A stretch of 64,000 bases of DNA, taken from contig NZ_JAAGOX010000032.1 of the NCBI RefSeq assembly GCF_010500245.1, positions 62,001-126,000 on the forward strand, in the 5' to 3' direction. The stretch is from Ruegeria sp. PrR005. GTDB taxonomy: Bacteria; Pseudomonadota; Alphaproteobacteria; Rhodobacterales; Rhodobacteraceae. Shown piece after piece: positions 1 through 9,974 of this stretch (positions are counted from its first letter, which is position 1; each line of letters starts with the position of its first letter). Made by a program: the position numbers and the translations under genes. The notes below the pieces were generated by a model that made no database searches, was not told the DNA's origin, and saw only the letters and a list, made by a program, of their open reading frames with translations.

Positions 1-1376
1 TCACGCCCGAGGAGGCGCACGAGGTGCGCCGCGACGCCATCGTCGCCACCGGGCGCAGCGACTATCCCAACCAGGTCAACAACGTGTTGGGCTTTCCCTA
101 TCTCTTCCGCGGCGCGCTGGATATTCATGCCCGCGCGATCAATGACGAGATGAAGATCGCCTGCGCCCATGCGCTGGCGGCGCTGGCGCGCGAGGATGTG
201 CCGGACGAGGTTGCAATGGCCTATGGCAAGAGCCTGACCTTTGGCCGCGACTACATCATCCCGACCCCGTTCGACCCGCGTCTGATCCACCGCATTCCGC
301 CCGCCGTGGCGCGTGCGGGTATGGATACCGGCGCGGCGCGGCGGCCGATCATCGACATGGATGCCTATGAGCTGGGCCTGAAATCGCGGATGGATCCGAC
401 CGCCAGCATCCTGCGCGGCATCAACGCCCGTGCCCGCAAGGCGCAAAGCCGGATGATCTTTGCCGAGGGCGACGACCCCCGGGTGCTGCGCGCGGCGGTG
501 ATGTATCAGCGCTCGGGCTATGGCAAGGCGCTGGTGGTGGGCCGACATGACGACGTGAAGACCAAGCTTGAAGCCGCGGGCCTGGAGGATGCGGTGCGCG
601 AGTTGGAGGTGGTGAACGCCGCCAACACCACGCATCTGGAGACCTACAAGGAGTTCCTGTACGCGCGCCTGCAACGCAAGGGGTTTGACCAGAAGGATGT
701 GCATCGCCTCGCCGCGCGCGACCGGCACGTGTTCTCGGCCCTGATGCTGGCACATGGGCATGGCGACGGGCTGGTGACCGGGGCGACCCGCAAGTCGGCG
801 CATGTGCTGCACCAGATCAGCCATGTGTTTGACGCCGACGCCGCGCATGGGGCGGCAGGGATCACCGCGCTGTTGCACAAAGGCAAGATCGTGCTGATCG
901 GCGACACGCTGGTGCATGAATGGCCCGACGAGCACGATCTGGCGACCATCGCCGAACGCGCCGCCGACGTGGCCCGCCATATGGGGCTGGAGCCGCGCGT
1001 GGCCTTTGTCAGTTTCTCGACCTTCGGCTATCCGATCTCGGAGCGGACAGAAAAACTGACAAAAGCGCCCAAGGTGTTGGAGGCGCGCGGCGTGAATTTC
1101 GAGTTCGAAGGCGAAATGACCGTCGATGTGGCGCTGAACCCGCGCTCGAAAGAGGCCTATCCCTTCTCGCGCCTCACTGGTCCGGCGAATATCCTGATCG
1201 TGCCGGCGCGGCACTCGGCCTCGATTTCGACCAAGCTGATGCAGGAGATGGCGGGCGCCACAGTGATTGGCCCGATCCTGACCGGTGTCGACAAGCCGAT
1301 CCAGATCTGTTCGACCGTCTCCACCGCCAATGACATTCTGAACATGGCGGTGCTGGCCTCGGCCGAGATCGGCTAG
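1..1376 (+). CDS. maeB: NADP-dependent malic enzyme, C-terminal part (5' end outside window)
   Basis: The reading frame is open from base 3 to the stop at 1374-1376, giving about 457 residues of a protein that begins before the window. The first ~130 residues (with 'NQVNNVLGFPYLFRGALD') match the end of the NAD(P)-binding half of malic enzyme. The rest, from about 'SILRGINARARKAQSRM', is the phosphotransacetylase-like domain typical of long MaeB-type enzymes of ~750 residues. Malic enzyme decarboxylates malate oxidatively to pyruvate. The PTA-like domain is regulatory in this family and usually lacks transacetylase activity. About 300 N-terminal residues are missing only because of the window edge. 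The ribokinase-like gene follows after 3 bp, so the two may be co-transcribed. Confidence 0.93.
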   Translation, partial: TPEEAHEVRRDAIVATGRSDYPNQVNNVLGFPYLFRGALDIHARAINDEMKIACAHALAALAREDVPDEVAMAYGKSLTFGRDYIIPTPFDPRLIHRIPPAVARAGMDTGAARRPIIDMDAYELGLKSRMDPTASILRGINARARKAQSRMIFAEGDDPRVLRAAVMYQRSGYGKALVVGRHDDVKTKLEAAGLEDAVRELEVVNAANTTHLETYKEFLYARLQRKGFDQKDVHRLAARDRHVFSALMLAHGHGDGLVTGATRKSAHVLHQISHVFDADAAHGAAGITALLHKGKIVLIGDTLVHEWPDEHDLATIAERAADVARHMGLEPRVAFVSFSTFGYPISERTEKLTKAPKVLEARGVNFEFEGEMTVDVALNPRSKEAYPFSRLTGPANILIVPARHSASISTKLMQEMAGATVIGPILTGVDKPIQICSTVSTANDILNMAVLASAEIG

Positions 1377-1379
1377 GCC

Positions 1380-2252
1380 ATGGCGATCTGGAACCTCGGC
1401 TCGATCAATGCGGACATGGTCTATGCCGTGCCGCATCTGCCCGGGCCGGGGGAAACGCTGGCCGCTTCGGGGATGGAGCGGTTTCTGGGCGGCAAGGGTG
1501 CCAATATGTCGGTGGCCGCCGCCCGCGCGGGTTCGCATGTGCACCATATCGGAGCGGTGGGGCCGGATGGGCGCTGGGCCATCGACCGGCTGACCGAATA
1601 TGGCGTCGATACCCGCCATATCGCGACGCTAGAGGCGCCCACGGGCCATGCCATCATCGCGGTCGAGCCGGGTGGCGAGAACCTGATCGTTCTGTTGCCC
1701 GGGGCCAACCGGGCGATATCACCCGAGCGGGTCGCCAGCGTGCTGGCGGATGCCGTGCCGGGTGACCTGCTGGTGATGCAGAACGAGACCAGCGCCCAGA
1801 TCGAAGCGGCGCGATTGGGTTGCGAAGGCGGCCTGACCGTGTGCTATGCCGCCGCCCCGTTTGACGCGCAGGCGGTGCGCGATGTTCTGCCATGGCTTGA
1901 TTTCCTGATCCTGAACGCGGTTGAGGCCGAGCAGTTGCAACAGGCGACCGGCCTGTCGCCGGATCAGTTGCCGGTGCAGCATGTCATCGTCACCCTGGGA
2001 TCCAAAGGTGCGCGCTATTTCGACACTAGTCAGGGGAAAATGGCGGAATATCCGGCGCATAAGGTCAAGGCGGTCGATACCACCGGGGCAGGTGATACCT
2101 TTACCGGTTATGTCCTGTCCGGGATGGATCGCGGCCTTCCGATGCCGCAGGCGATTGCTCAGGCGATGCGCGCCGCCGCGCTGATGGTGATGCGCCACGG
2201 AACCGCGGATGTGATCCCCGACCTGAAAGAGGTTTTGGAGGCGCGGTTCTAG
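1380..2252 (+). CDS. PfkB-family carbohydrate kinase (ribokinase-like)
   Basis: This is a 290-residue sugar kinase of the PfkB/ribokinase family. It has the N-terminal glycine signature GGKGAN at residues 37-42 and the C-terminal DTTGAGDTF signature, with the catalytic-base aspartate near residue 239. The protein would phosphorylate a sugar or nucleoside with ATP; the sequence does not fix the substrate, and ribose is only the most common one. Length is normal for RbsK. The start at 1380 lies 3 bp after the malic enzyme stop. The gene ends in a 4-bp tail-to-tail overlap with msrA on the other strand. Confidence 0.88.
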   Translation: MAIWNLGSINADMVYAVPHLPGPGETLAASGMERFLGGKGANMSVAAARAGSHVHHIGAVGPDGRWAIDRLTEYGVDTRHIATLEAPTGHAIIAVEPGGENLIVLLPGANRAISPERVASVLADAVPGDLLVMQNETSAQIEAARLGCEGGLTVCYAAAPFDAQAVRDVLPWLDFLILNAVEAEQLQQATGLSPDQLPVQHVIVTLGSKGARYFDTSQGKMAEYPAHKVKAVDTTGAGDTFTGYVLSGMDRGLPMPQAIAQAMRAAALMVMRHGTADVIPDLKEVLEARF

Positions 2253-2911
2253 CTGCCCGCAAAGGGTGCTGCATCGCCCCAAAGCTGTTTCACCCGCGCA
2301 TCGCGGCCACAGGAATTGCGATAAAGCTTGTACGCCGTGTGCTGTCGTTTTGGGCCGAACCGGGTGAGCACAAGGCTGTCGCCCTTGTAATAGTCCTGAT
2401 GATACGCCTCTGCCGGATAAAAGGGCCCAGCATCCAGAACCGGGGTTACGACCTTTTGTCCCAACTGAGCTTCGGCCTCGGCCCTTGCTTGGGCCGCAAG
2501 CGCGGATTCCTCTTTGTTAGAGACAAATATCGCGGTGCGATAGCTGTCGCCGCGATCACAGAACTGACCACCTGCATCCGTTGGATCGACCGAGCGGAAA
2601 AACAGATGCAGCAGGCGTTCACGTGAAACCCGGTCGGGGTCGAATGTGATCTGTACTGCCTCATAGTGGCCAGTGCCACCGCGCGTGACCTGCTTGTAGG
2701 TGGGGTTCTCGACCGTCCCGCCGGTATAGCCGGACACTGCACCCAGAACGCCGGGCACCTGTTCGAAATCGGATTCGACACACCAGAAACAGCCGCCCGC
2801 GACCGTCAGTGTCTCGGCGGGGGCCGCCCGTGCAGGGGCGGGTTGCAGCACGGATGCCAGTGCCATGGCGGTAACAAGGGCGATGGGTTTAAGCGTCTGG
2901 ATCGGGGACAT
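2249..2911 (-). CDS. msrA: Peptide-methionine (S)-S-oxide reductase, exported
   Basis: MsrA reduces the S-epimer of methionine sulfoxide in damaged proteins. The signature GCFWC lies at residues 40-44 with catalytic Cys41, followed by the family blocks 'SGYTGG' and 'YHQDYY'. A further Cys near the C-terminus could resolve the disulfide. Residues 1-30 form a signal peptide (hydrophobic '[12 protein letters not shown]' then 'APARAA'), so this copy should act in the periplasm rather than the cytoplasm. The length of 220 fits MsrA plus a leader. It is transcribed alone and converges on the sugar kinase. Confidence 0.95.
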   Translation of the reverse strand: MSPIQTLKPIALVTAMALASVLQPAPARAAPAETLTVAGGCFWCVESDFEQVPGVLGAVSGYTGGTVENPTYKQVTRGGTGHYEAVQITFDPDRVSRERLLHLFFRSVDPTDAGGQFCDRGDSYRTAIFVSNKEESALAAQARAEAEAQLGQKVVTPVLDAGPFYPAEAYHQDYYKGDSLVLTRFGPKRQHTAYKLYRNSCGRDARVKQLWGDAAPFAGS

Positions 2912-3074
2912 TGCGGACCTCCTCTTGCAGATATCTTCAGGCTGCCGCGATCGGACCCGTGCGACAAGCTGCCGACATGGTTTGTCACGCTCTGTTGATC
3001 GGTGGTTTACCCCTTGGAACCCGTGGGCGGGGCAGATAGCTTGCCCGCGAATTCACACCTTGAGGGGGGCAGGG

Positions 3075-3788
3075 ATGAAAATCGCGATGTGGTCGGGGCC
3101 GCGCAACCTGTCGACGGCGATGATGTACGCCTTTGGCGCCCGGACCGATTGCGCGGTGATCGACGAGCCGTTCTATGCCGCCTATCTGGCGATGACCGGG
3201 TTGAACCACCCGATGCGGGAAGAGGTTCTGGCCGCGCAGCCGCAGGACCCTGAACAGGTGGCGGCGATGCTGGTTGGCGCCAATCCGGGCGCGCGGCCGT
3301 TCTGGTACCAGAAACACATGACCCAGCACATGATCCCCGGCATCCCGCGCGACTGGATGCGGTCGGTCTGCAACGTGTTCCTGATCCGCCATCCGGCGCG
3401 TGTGATCGCCAGCTATGCCGAGAAACGCGAAAACCCGACGCTTGAAGATATCGGATTCGCTCAGCAGGCAGAGCTGTTTGACGAGGTGTCGGGTTGGGGC
3501 GGCGACCCGGTGGTGATCGACAGCCACGATATTCGCGAGGATCCGGCGCGAATGCTGGAACGGCTTTGTGACCGGATCGGCGTGCCGTGGTCGCCGCATA
3601 TGCTGAGCTGGCCCAAGGGTGGCCACAAGGACGATGGTGTCTGGGCGCGGCATTGGTACGGGGCGGTCTGGAACTCGACCGGGTTTGCAGGTCCCGAGGG
3701 GGAGTTGCCCGAGGTGCCGGAGACGCTGCAACCGGTGCTGGATGCGGCATTGCCGTTTTACGAACGGATGAAGGCCGAAAAGATCTGA
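3075..3788 (+). CDS. Sulfotransferase-like family protein
   Basis: The 237-residue protein has a P-loop-like 'WSGPRNLST' at residues 6-14, as in the 5'-phosphosulfate-binding loop, and 'RHPARVIAS' at 105-113, as in the 3'-phosphate-binding motif of PAPS-dependent sulfotransferases. Proteins of this type belong to the small cytosolic sulfotransferase-like group sometimes annotated beside branched-chain aminotransferases; the acceptor is unknown. I chose the ATG at 3075 because a purine-rich GGGGGGCAGGG precedes it and the frame upstream has no comparable ribosome-binding site. A structured repeat follows 10 bp after the stop. Family assignment is fairly sure, activity is not. Confidence 0.75.
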   Translation: MKIAMWSGPRNLSTAMMYAFGARTDCAVIDEPFYAAYLAMTGLNHPMREEVLAAQPQDPEQVAAMLVGANPGARPFWYQKHMTQHMIPGIPRDWMRSVCNVFLIRHPARVIASYAEKRENPTLEDIGFAQQAELFDEVSGWGGDPVVIDSHDIREDPARMLERLCDRIGVPWSPHMLSWPKGGHKDDGVWARHWYGAVWNSTGFAGPEGELPEVPETLQPVLDAALPFYERMKAEKI

Positions 3789-3798
3789 ATCGGGGTTA

Positions 3799-3857
3799 AG
3801 GGGCGCTGCCCCTCTGCGCCTTTGGCGCATTCACCCCGGGATATTTTGGGCAAGAGG
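3799..3857 (+). repeat. Structured intergenic repeat, copy A
   Basis: The element begins with a hairpin (AGGGGC-GCT-GCCCCT), continues with a second hairpin of different sequence (TGCGCC-TTT-GGCGCA), and ends in a CCCCGGGATATTTTGGGC tail. It starts 10 bp after the sulfotransferase-like stop codon. Copies at 32971 and 41412 share the first hairpin and tail but carry different second stems that still pair. Confidence 0.7.
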
Positions 3858-3869
3858 AAAGGGCTATCG

Positions 3870-4271
3870 ATGCGCAGATCTCTGGCTCATGTCGCGCTGG
3901 TGGTGCGGGATTATGACGAGGCCATCGATTTTTATGTCGGCAAGCTGGGGTTCGAGCTGGTCGAGGACAGCTATCAGCCGGAACAGGACAAGCGCTGGGT
4001 CGTGGTGCGGCCGGGCGCGGATGGCTGTTCGATCCTGCTGGCGCGGGCGTCCGACGCGCATCAGGCCCGATACATCGGCGATCAGACCGGGGGACGGGTG
4101 TTCCTGTTTCTGAGAACGGATGACTTCTGGCGCGACTACCAGGCGTTTCGCGATCAGGGTATCGAATTTGTCCGCGAACCCAAGGCGCAACCCTATGGCA
4201 TCGTGGCGGTGTTCCGCGATCTTTACGGCACGCTTTGGGATCTGGTCCAGTTTACAGACGGCAGGCCCTGA
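3870..4271 (+). CDS. VOC (glyoxalase/bleomycin-resistance) family protein
   Basis: The 133-residue protein has the beta-alpha-beta-beta-beta repeat pattern of the vicinal oxygen chelate fold: 'HVALVVRDYDEAIDFYVGKLGF' at the start, and 'PYGIVAVFRDLYGTLWDLVQF' in the C-terminal half. His8 and a C-terminal acidic position are candidates for metal ligands. Members include glyoxalases, dioxygenases and antibiotic-binding proteins, so the substrate cannot be named. The ATG at 3870 follows an AAGAGGAAAGG ribosome-binding site that lies at the end of repeat copy A. Confidence 0.85.
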   Translation: MRRSLAHVALVVRDYDEAIDFYVGKLGFELVEDSYQPEQDKRWVVVRPGADGCSILLARASDAHQARYIGDQTGGRVFLFLRTDDFWRDYQAFRDQGIEFVREPKAQPYGIVAVFRDLYGTLWDLVQFTDGRP

Positions 4272-4281
4272 ACGCAGGCCG

Positions 4282-4560
4282 TTACAGGAGCTGCCCCAGC
4301 TTCATCGCCACAGCCATATTGCCGCTGATCTTGAGCTTGCCCATCATCACTCCGGTCATCGGGTTCAGCTTGCCGGTCAGCAGCTTGACCAGATTGTCCT
4401 GGCTCAGACGGATGGTGCAATCGGTGTCACGATCCTGGGTACTGGCGGTGTTGTCGGCCAGAACGATCACGCCATCCTCGCCGCAATCGAATTTCAGCGA
4501 TCCGTCAAAGTTTTTGCCCGCCAGTTCGGCCTGCATCTTGTCGGCGATATCCTGAAGCAT
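4282..4560 (-). CDS. SCP2 sterol-binding domain protein
   Basis: The 92-residue protein consists of a single SCP2-like lipid-binding domain, recognisable from 'FDGSLKFDCGEDGVIVL' and the closing 'GKLNPMTGVMMGKLKISGNM'. These domains bind acyl-CoA or other lipids in a hydrophobic tunnel; small stand-alone bacterial forms have no settled role. I chose the ATG at 4560 because GAGGGGCCGG lies just upstream and the domain starts there. It lies downstream of DUF1810 and argG on the same strand with a 75-bp gap. Confidence 0.85.
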   Translation of the reverse strand: MLQDIADKMQAELAGKNFDGSLKFDCGEDGVIVLADNTASTQDRDTDCTIRLSQDNLVKLLTGKLNPMTGVMMGKLKISGNMAVAMKLGQLL

Positions 4561-4635
4561 ATCCGGCCCCTCATGTTGCTGGGAAAAGCGGTAAGAAACC
4601 GGCCCGCGCTTGGCAAGATTGACCAAGCGGCAGGG

Positions 4636-5075
4636 TCAGCCGCCCAGCGTGCGTTGGGTCAGGGGGCAGGGCGATCCGTCGTAGAAAGCATCGAGAACCG
4701 CGCGGAACTCGCCCGGCGCGTCCGGCACCGCAGCGAACAGGGTCATGGAGGAGCGCAGTTTCTTGGCGTCGATACTGCCCAGGATATCTTCGGGCCGTTT
4801 GCCGGTGTGGCCAAGCATCAGGCGGCTGACCTCGACCAGGCGGGCGCGCAATATGGGGTGAGCCAGATAGGCGGCGGCCTCGTCGAGATCCCCGATCCCG
4901 TAGAGCTGTGCCATATGCGACCGGCCCAGTTCGGCCAGTTGCGGAAAGACGAACCACATCCAGTGGCTTGTCTTCTGTCCCGCAGTCAGTTCGCGCAGGA
5001 CATCCGGCCAAACGGTGTCCTGCGCTTCGACGAACATCTCCAGCTCGTCGTCTTCGTCAAAGTCGTCTTCGGCGC

Positions 5076-5079
<4 letters not shown>
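4636..5079 (-). CDS. DUF1810 family protein
   Basis: The 147-residue protein contains the DUF1810 signature blocks '[13 protein letters not shown]' and '[12 protein letters not shown]', with '[15 protein letters not shown]' further on. Family members are small soluble bacterial proteins sometimes named calpastatin-like; their function is not established. The start overlaps the argG stop by 4 bp, so it is translationally coupled to argG. The N-terminus is strongly acidic (residues 3-13). Length is normal for the family. Confidence 0.88.
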
Positions 5080-6305
<1,226 letters not shown>

Positions 6306-6458
6306 CGGATTTCCCCTTAAACGCATGACGTGTGGGGCCTAGCGGGTTTTGCGGTTGGGGGCAAGTTGTGGCGTCGGATGTGCGACGAAATCGGGAGCAA
6401 CCGGCGGCACACCAATGTATTCCTTGCCTCGGGCGCGGGGTTGCGGCAGTCAGGCGGA

Positions 6459-7685
6459 ATGAGCGATTTCATGTCCCGTGCCCGCGCCGCCGAACAGGCG
6501 ATGCGCGATGTCTTTCCCGCCACGCCGTTGCAGCGCAACGACCATCTGTCGGCGCGTTATGGCGCCGATATCTGGCTCAAGCGCGAAGATCTGAGCCCAG
6601 TGCGCTCCTACAAGATCCGCGGTGCGTTCAACGCGATGCGCAAGCAGCCGGGGCAGGGGCTGTTCGTCTGTGCCAGTGCGGGTAACCATGCACAGGGCGT
6701 GGCCTATATGTGTCGGCACATGGGGGTGCGCGGTGTGATCTTCATGCCGGTGACCACGCCGCAGCAGAAGATCCAGAAAACCCGCATGTTCGGCGGCGAT
6801 CAGATCGAAATTCATCTGACTGGCGACTATTTCGACCAGACGCTGGCGGCGGCGCAGGCCTGGTGCGCGCAGGAGGGTGGCCATTTCCTGTCACCCTTCG
6901 ACGATGCCGATGTGATCGAGGGGCAGGCCTCGCTGGCCGTCGAGATCGAGGAACAGCTGGGCGGCGTGCCGGACCATGTGGTGCTGCCGGTGGGTGGCGG
7001 TGGAATGTCGGCGGGGGTGGCGACCTGGTTCGGGGATCGCAGCCATTGCATCTTTGTCGAGCCCGAGGGCGGCGCCTGTCTGCGCGCGGCGCTGGCGGCG
7101 GGGCATCCGGTGACGCTCGACCATGTGGACAATTTCGTTGACGGCGCGGCGGTCGGGCGGATTGGGGAAAAGACATTCGAGCTGCTGAAGTCCCGGCACA
7201 TGTCGGATGTGCTTGTGATGTCCGAGGACCGGATCTGTACCACCATTATCGAGATGCTGAATGTCGAGGGTATCGTGCTGGAACCCGCCGGCGCGCTGTC
7301 GGTCGAGGCGGTCGGGGATGTGCAAAGCTTCATCCGGGGCAAGACGGTGGTCTGTGTCACCTCGGGGGGAAATTTCGATTTCGAACGCCTGCCCGAGGTC
7401 AAGGAGCGCGCGCAGCGTTATTCGGGGGTCAAGAAATACTTCCTGCTGCGTCTGCCGCAACGTCCCGGCGCGCTGAAGGAGTTTCTGAACATCCTTGGAC
7501 CGGATGACGATATCGCCCGGTTCGAATATATGAAGAAATCGGCGCGCAATTTCGGCTCTGTCCTGATCGGTATCGAGACCAGCAAACCTGAGAATTTCGA
7601 GCGGCTCTATGCCCGTCTGGACGAAGCCGGGTTCACCTATACCGACATCACCCGCAACGAAACGCTGGCGCAATTCGTGATCTGA
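6459..7685 (+). CDS. ilvA: Threonine dehydratase, short form with one ACT-like domain
   Basis: IlvA deaminates threonine to 2-oxobutanoate, the first committed step to isoleucine, with PLP. The PLP lysine is in 'RSYKIRGAF' near residue 52, and the PLP phosphate loop is 'VGGGGMSAG' near residue 180. Residues ~320-408 ('KYFLLRLPQRPGALKEFLN') form a single ACT-like regulatory domain, so feedback control by isoleucine is plausible. At 408 residues it is the short class, not the 514-residue two-ACT E. coli enzyme. The ATG at 6459 is preferred; one at 6471 is a close alternative. It runs divergently from argG. Confidence 0.92.
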   Translation: MSDFMSRARAAEQAMRDVFPATPLQRNDHLSARYGADIWLKREDLSPVRSYKIRGAFNAMRKQPGQGLFVCASAGNHAQGVAYMCRHMGVRGVIFMPVTTPQQKIQKTRMFGGDQIEIHLTGDYFDQTLAAAQAWCAQEGGHFLSPFDDADVIEGQASLAVEIEEQLGGVPDHVVLPVGGGGMSAGVATWFGDRSHCIFVEPEGGACLRAALAAGHPVTLDHVDNFVDGAAVGRIGEKTFELLKSRHMSDVLVMSEDRICTTIIEMLNVEGIVLEPAGALSVEAVGDVQSFIRGKTVVCVTSGGNFDFERLPEVKERAQRYSGVKKYFLLRLPQRPGALKEFLNILGPDDDIARFEYMKKSARNFGSVLIGIETSKPENFERLYARLDEAGFTYTDITRNETLAQFVI

Positions 7686-7691
7686 GCGCGC

Positions 7692-8018
7692 TTACACATG
7701 CGCGGCCAGTTCCGCCTGGAACAGGTCGCGCGACTGCTCGAAATTCAGGACCACCGCCGCAACATCGACCTCGTTCGCCCTGCCTGCGGCGGCCATTCGT
7801 TCTCCATCCTGACACAGGGTGGAAAATGATCTGAATCCGAGGTTGAGCGCACTGCCCTTCAGGAAGTGAAGATCGCTCTCCAACCTGTCCGGATCGGGAC
7901 TGTCCCGCATCCGGTCAATCACCTCTTCCACCTCTTCCAGAAACAGCTGTACGATTTCGCCGAAATCCTCGGCGCCGATCTCGTCCCTGAGTTGCGCAAT
8001 GCGGGGCCAATTGATCAT
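7692..8018 (-). CDS. Hpt (histidine phosphotransfer) domain protein
   Basis: The 108-residue protein is a single Hpt domain with the phospho-acceptor motif 'HFLKGSALNLGF' (HxxKGS), followed by a helix 'SFSTLCQDGERMA' as in stand-alone phosphotransfer proteins. It would relay phosphate between a hybrid kinase and a response regulator. The ATG at 8018 has GGAGG seven bases upstream. It is divergent from the response-regulator phosphatase at 8223, which suggests they work together. No sensor kinase is encoded nearby. Confidence 0.88.
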   Translation of the reverse strand: MINWPRIAQLRDEIGAEDFGEIVQLFLEEVEEVIDRMRDSPDPDRLESDLHFLKGSALNLGFRSFSTLCQDGERMAAAGRANEVDVAAVVLNFEQSRDLFQAELAAHV

Positions 8019-8222
8019 GACACGCCTCCGACCAGCTTCTGCTTCACTCTTGGTTAGGACATTGACGGTAAACACCGGGTTAAGAGGTCTGGACAACTGG
8101 TTAGAATTGTCCGTTTCACCGGATGTTAAGGGGCGTGTTCCAAACCTGTCTGTTATCAGCTTTTGGTGTGTTCAGGGTCGGGATAAGTGTTGCAGGGTAG
8201 GGAATTGGAGGCCCATGCCGAG

Positions 8223-9458
8223 ATGGAGCCGGGGGCAATCCACAAGGTTCTGGTTGTCGACGACAGTCGGTTGCAGCGTCGGATTCTGTCCAGCTCTCTC
8301 AAGAAATGGGGCTTTGACGTGATAGAGGCCGACAGCGGCGAGCAGGCGATGGAAATCTGCGCGCAGTCGATGCCGGATCTGATCCTCAGCGATTGGGTCA
8401 TGCCCGGGATGACCGGGGTTGAATTCTGCCGCACGTTCCGGCGGCTGAATTCGGACAAGTACTGCTATTTCATCCTGCTCACCTCCAAAAGCGAAAAGAA
8501 CGAGGTGGCCCAGGGGCTGGATGCGGGCGCCGACGATTTCCTGATCAAGCCGGTCGATGCCGACGAATTGCGCGCGCGGATTTCCGCAGGTGACCGGATC
8601 CTGGGAATGCAGCGAGAACTGTCGCGCAAGAACCAGATGATCGCCCGCGCGCTGGACGAGCTCAAAGTCGCGCATGACGCCATCGACAAGGACCTGATAC
8701 AGGCCCGCAAGATCCAGGAATCCCTGGTGCCGGAGTTCAGCCGCGACTTTGGCAGGTCGCGGGTCAGCCTGCTGTTGAAGCCCTGCGGTCATATCGGCGG
8801 CGATCTGGTCGGTATGTTCTCTCCCGGAGAGAACCGGCTGGGATTCTACAGCATCGACGTATCCGGCCATGGCATTACATCCGCCATGATGACTGCGCGG
8901 CTTGGGGGGTATCTGTCGAGCCTCTATTTCGACCAGAACGTCGCGATGGAAAAACGATTCGGCAAATTCTATGCGCTGCGCCCACCGCAGGAGGTGGCCA
9001 GCACGCTGAACTCGCGCCTGATCGCAGATGCCGGGATCGAGGAATACTTTACCATGGTCTACGCCATCATGGATCTGCGCAGCGGGCTGTTGAAGATGGT
9101 GCAGGCCGGGCATCCGCACCCTTTGCTGCTGCGTGCCGATGGCAGTGCTGAGTTCATTGGCGAGGGCGGCGTTCCGATCGGTCTGTTGCCGGATATCCCC
9201 TATACGCAGTACCAGACCCAGATGCATCCCGGCGACCGCCTGCTGCTTTACTCCGACGGTTTCACGGAATGTCGGCTGGAAAACGGCGAAATGCTGGAAC
9301 CCGAGGGTTTGCTGAGCCTGGTTCGCGACTGCGATCCGCAACAGGGCGGGCAGGAGTTTCTGGATGACCTGTTCTGGCGGCTGACACAGGTCATGTCGGC
9401 CGAACACGGATTGGAAGACGACGTTTCAGCCACGTTCCTGGAGTTCAACGGTCCCTGA
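8223..9458 (+). CDS. Response regulator with PP2C/RsbU-type serine phosphatase output
   Basis: Residues ~6-125 are a receiver domain with the acidic pair in 'VVDDSRLQRR', phospho-acceptor Asp in 'LILSDWVMPG' and the conserved Lys in 'FLIKPVDADEL'. A helical linker with coiled-coil character follows, then a SpoIIE/RsbU-like PP2C phosphatase domain with 'GGDLVG', 'DVSGHGITSAMM', 'LLLYSDGFTE' and 'EDDVSATFLEF', which carry the metal-binding aspartates. Such proteins dephosphorylate anti-sigma-factor antagonists in partner-switching systems. I used the ATG at 8223 (411 residues); a GTG at 8187 is also open. The Hpt gene is divergent across about 200 bp. Confidence 0.9.
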   Translation: MEPGAIHKVLVVDDSRLQRRILSSSLKKWGFDVIEADSGEQAMEICAQSMPDLILSDWVMPGMTGVEFCRTFRRLNSDKYCYFILLTSKSEKNEVAQGLDAGADDFLIKPVDADELRARISAGDRILGMQRELSRKNQMIARALDELKVAHDAIDKDLIQARKIQESLVPEFSRDFGRSRVSLLLKPCGHIGGDLVGMFSPGENRLGFYSIDVSGHGITSAMMTARLGGYLSSLYFDQNVAMEKRFGKFYALRPPQEVASTLNSRLIADAGIEEYFTMVYAIMDLRSGLLKMVQAGHPHPLLLRADGSAEFIGEGGVPIGLLPDIPYTQYQTQMHPGDRLLLYSDGFTECRLENGEMLEPEGLLSLVRDCDPQQGGQEFLDDLFWRLTQVMSAEHGLEDDVSATFLEFNGP

Positions 9459-9897
9459 GACGGCGAAGGTGCCGGGCGGCAAAGTGCCGGTCGCCCGCGT
9501 TGCCCAGCGCCTCGACCGCCGCGTCGGCGGCCATCCACAGCGCGGTATGGGCCGGTTCGGTCGGCGGTCCGAGGCGGCGCACCGGCCGGGCAGAGTAGAT
9601 CAGACAGATCTTTTCGGCCCACAGGTCGTATTCCGGCATATAGGTGAACCGCCGGAACGTGCCGACGCGCCGCGGTGCCGCGATCAGCCAGCCGGTTTCC
9701 TCATAGACCTCGCGGTGCAGGGCGGTGATTGGCGATTCGCCCGGGTCGATGCCCCCGCCCGGCAGTTGCAGGTCCGGGTCCGGATCGGCCTGGCACGTCA
9801 ACAGCAGCGCATCACCGCGCGGCAACAGTGCATAGGCGCCAACCCGGCGGATATATGTCCGCCCCGGTTCCGGGGTTTCACCGAAACGTCTGATCAT
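9445..9897 (-). CDS. Nudix hydrolase
   Basis: The 150-residue protein has a complete Nudix box, 'GGGIDPGESPITALHREVYEETGW', with the REVxEE metal-binding core. 'YLWAEKICLIYSARP'-like strands follow the box. It would hydrolyse a nucleoside diphosphate linked to another moiety; nothing in the sequence fixes the substrate. The 3' end overlaps the response-regulator gene by 14 bp tail to tail. It is divergent from hslO. Confidence 0.85.
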   Translation of the reverse strand: MIRRFGETPEPGRTYIRRVGAYALLPRGDALLLTCQADPDPDLQLPGGGIDPGESPITALHREVYEETGWLIAAPRRVGTFRRFTYMPEYDLWAEKICLIYSARPVRRLGPPTEPAHTALWMAADAAVEALGNAGDRHFAARHLRRLRDR

Positions 9898-9974
9898 GTA
9901 AGGCCCCTTTCAACGCGGCTTGTCCGACCCTATATGGTCGCGATATGCCAAGACCTGGCGTACAAGGAAACCCC

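Noticed and set aside
9907-9934. A heat-shock promoter for hslO
   Set aside because: A CCTATAT is present, but the candidate -35 elements (CTTTCA, CTTGTC) are poor matches or wrongly spaced, so I did not list it as a feature.
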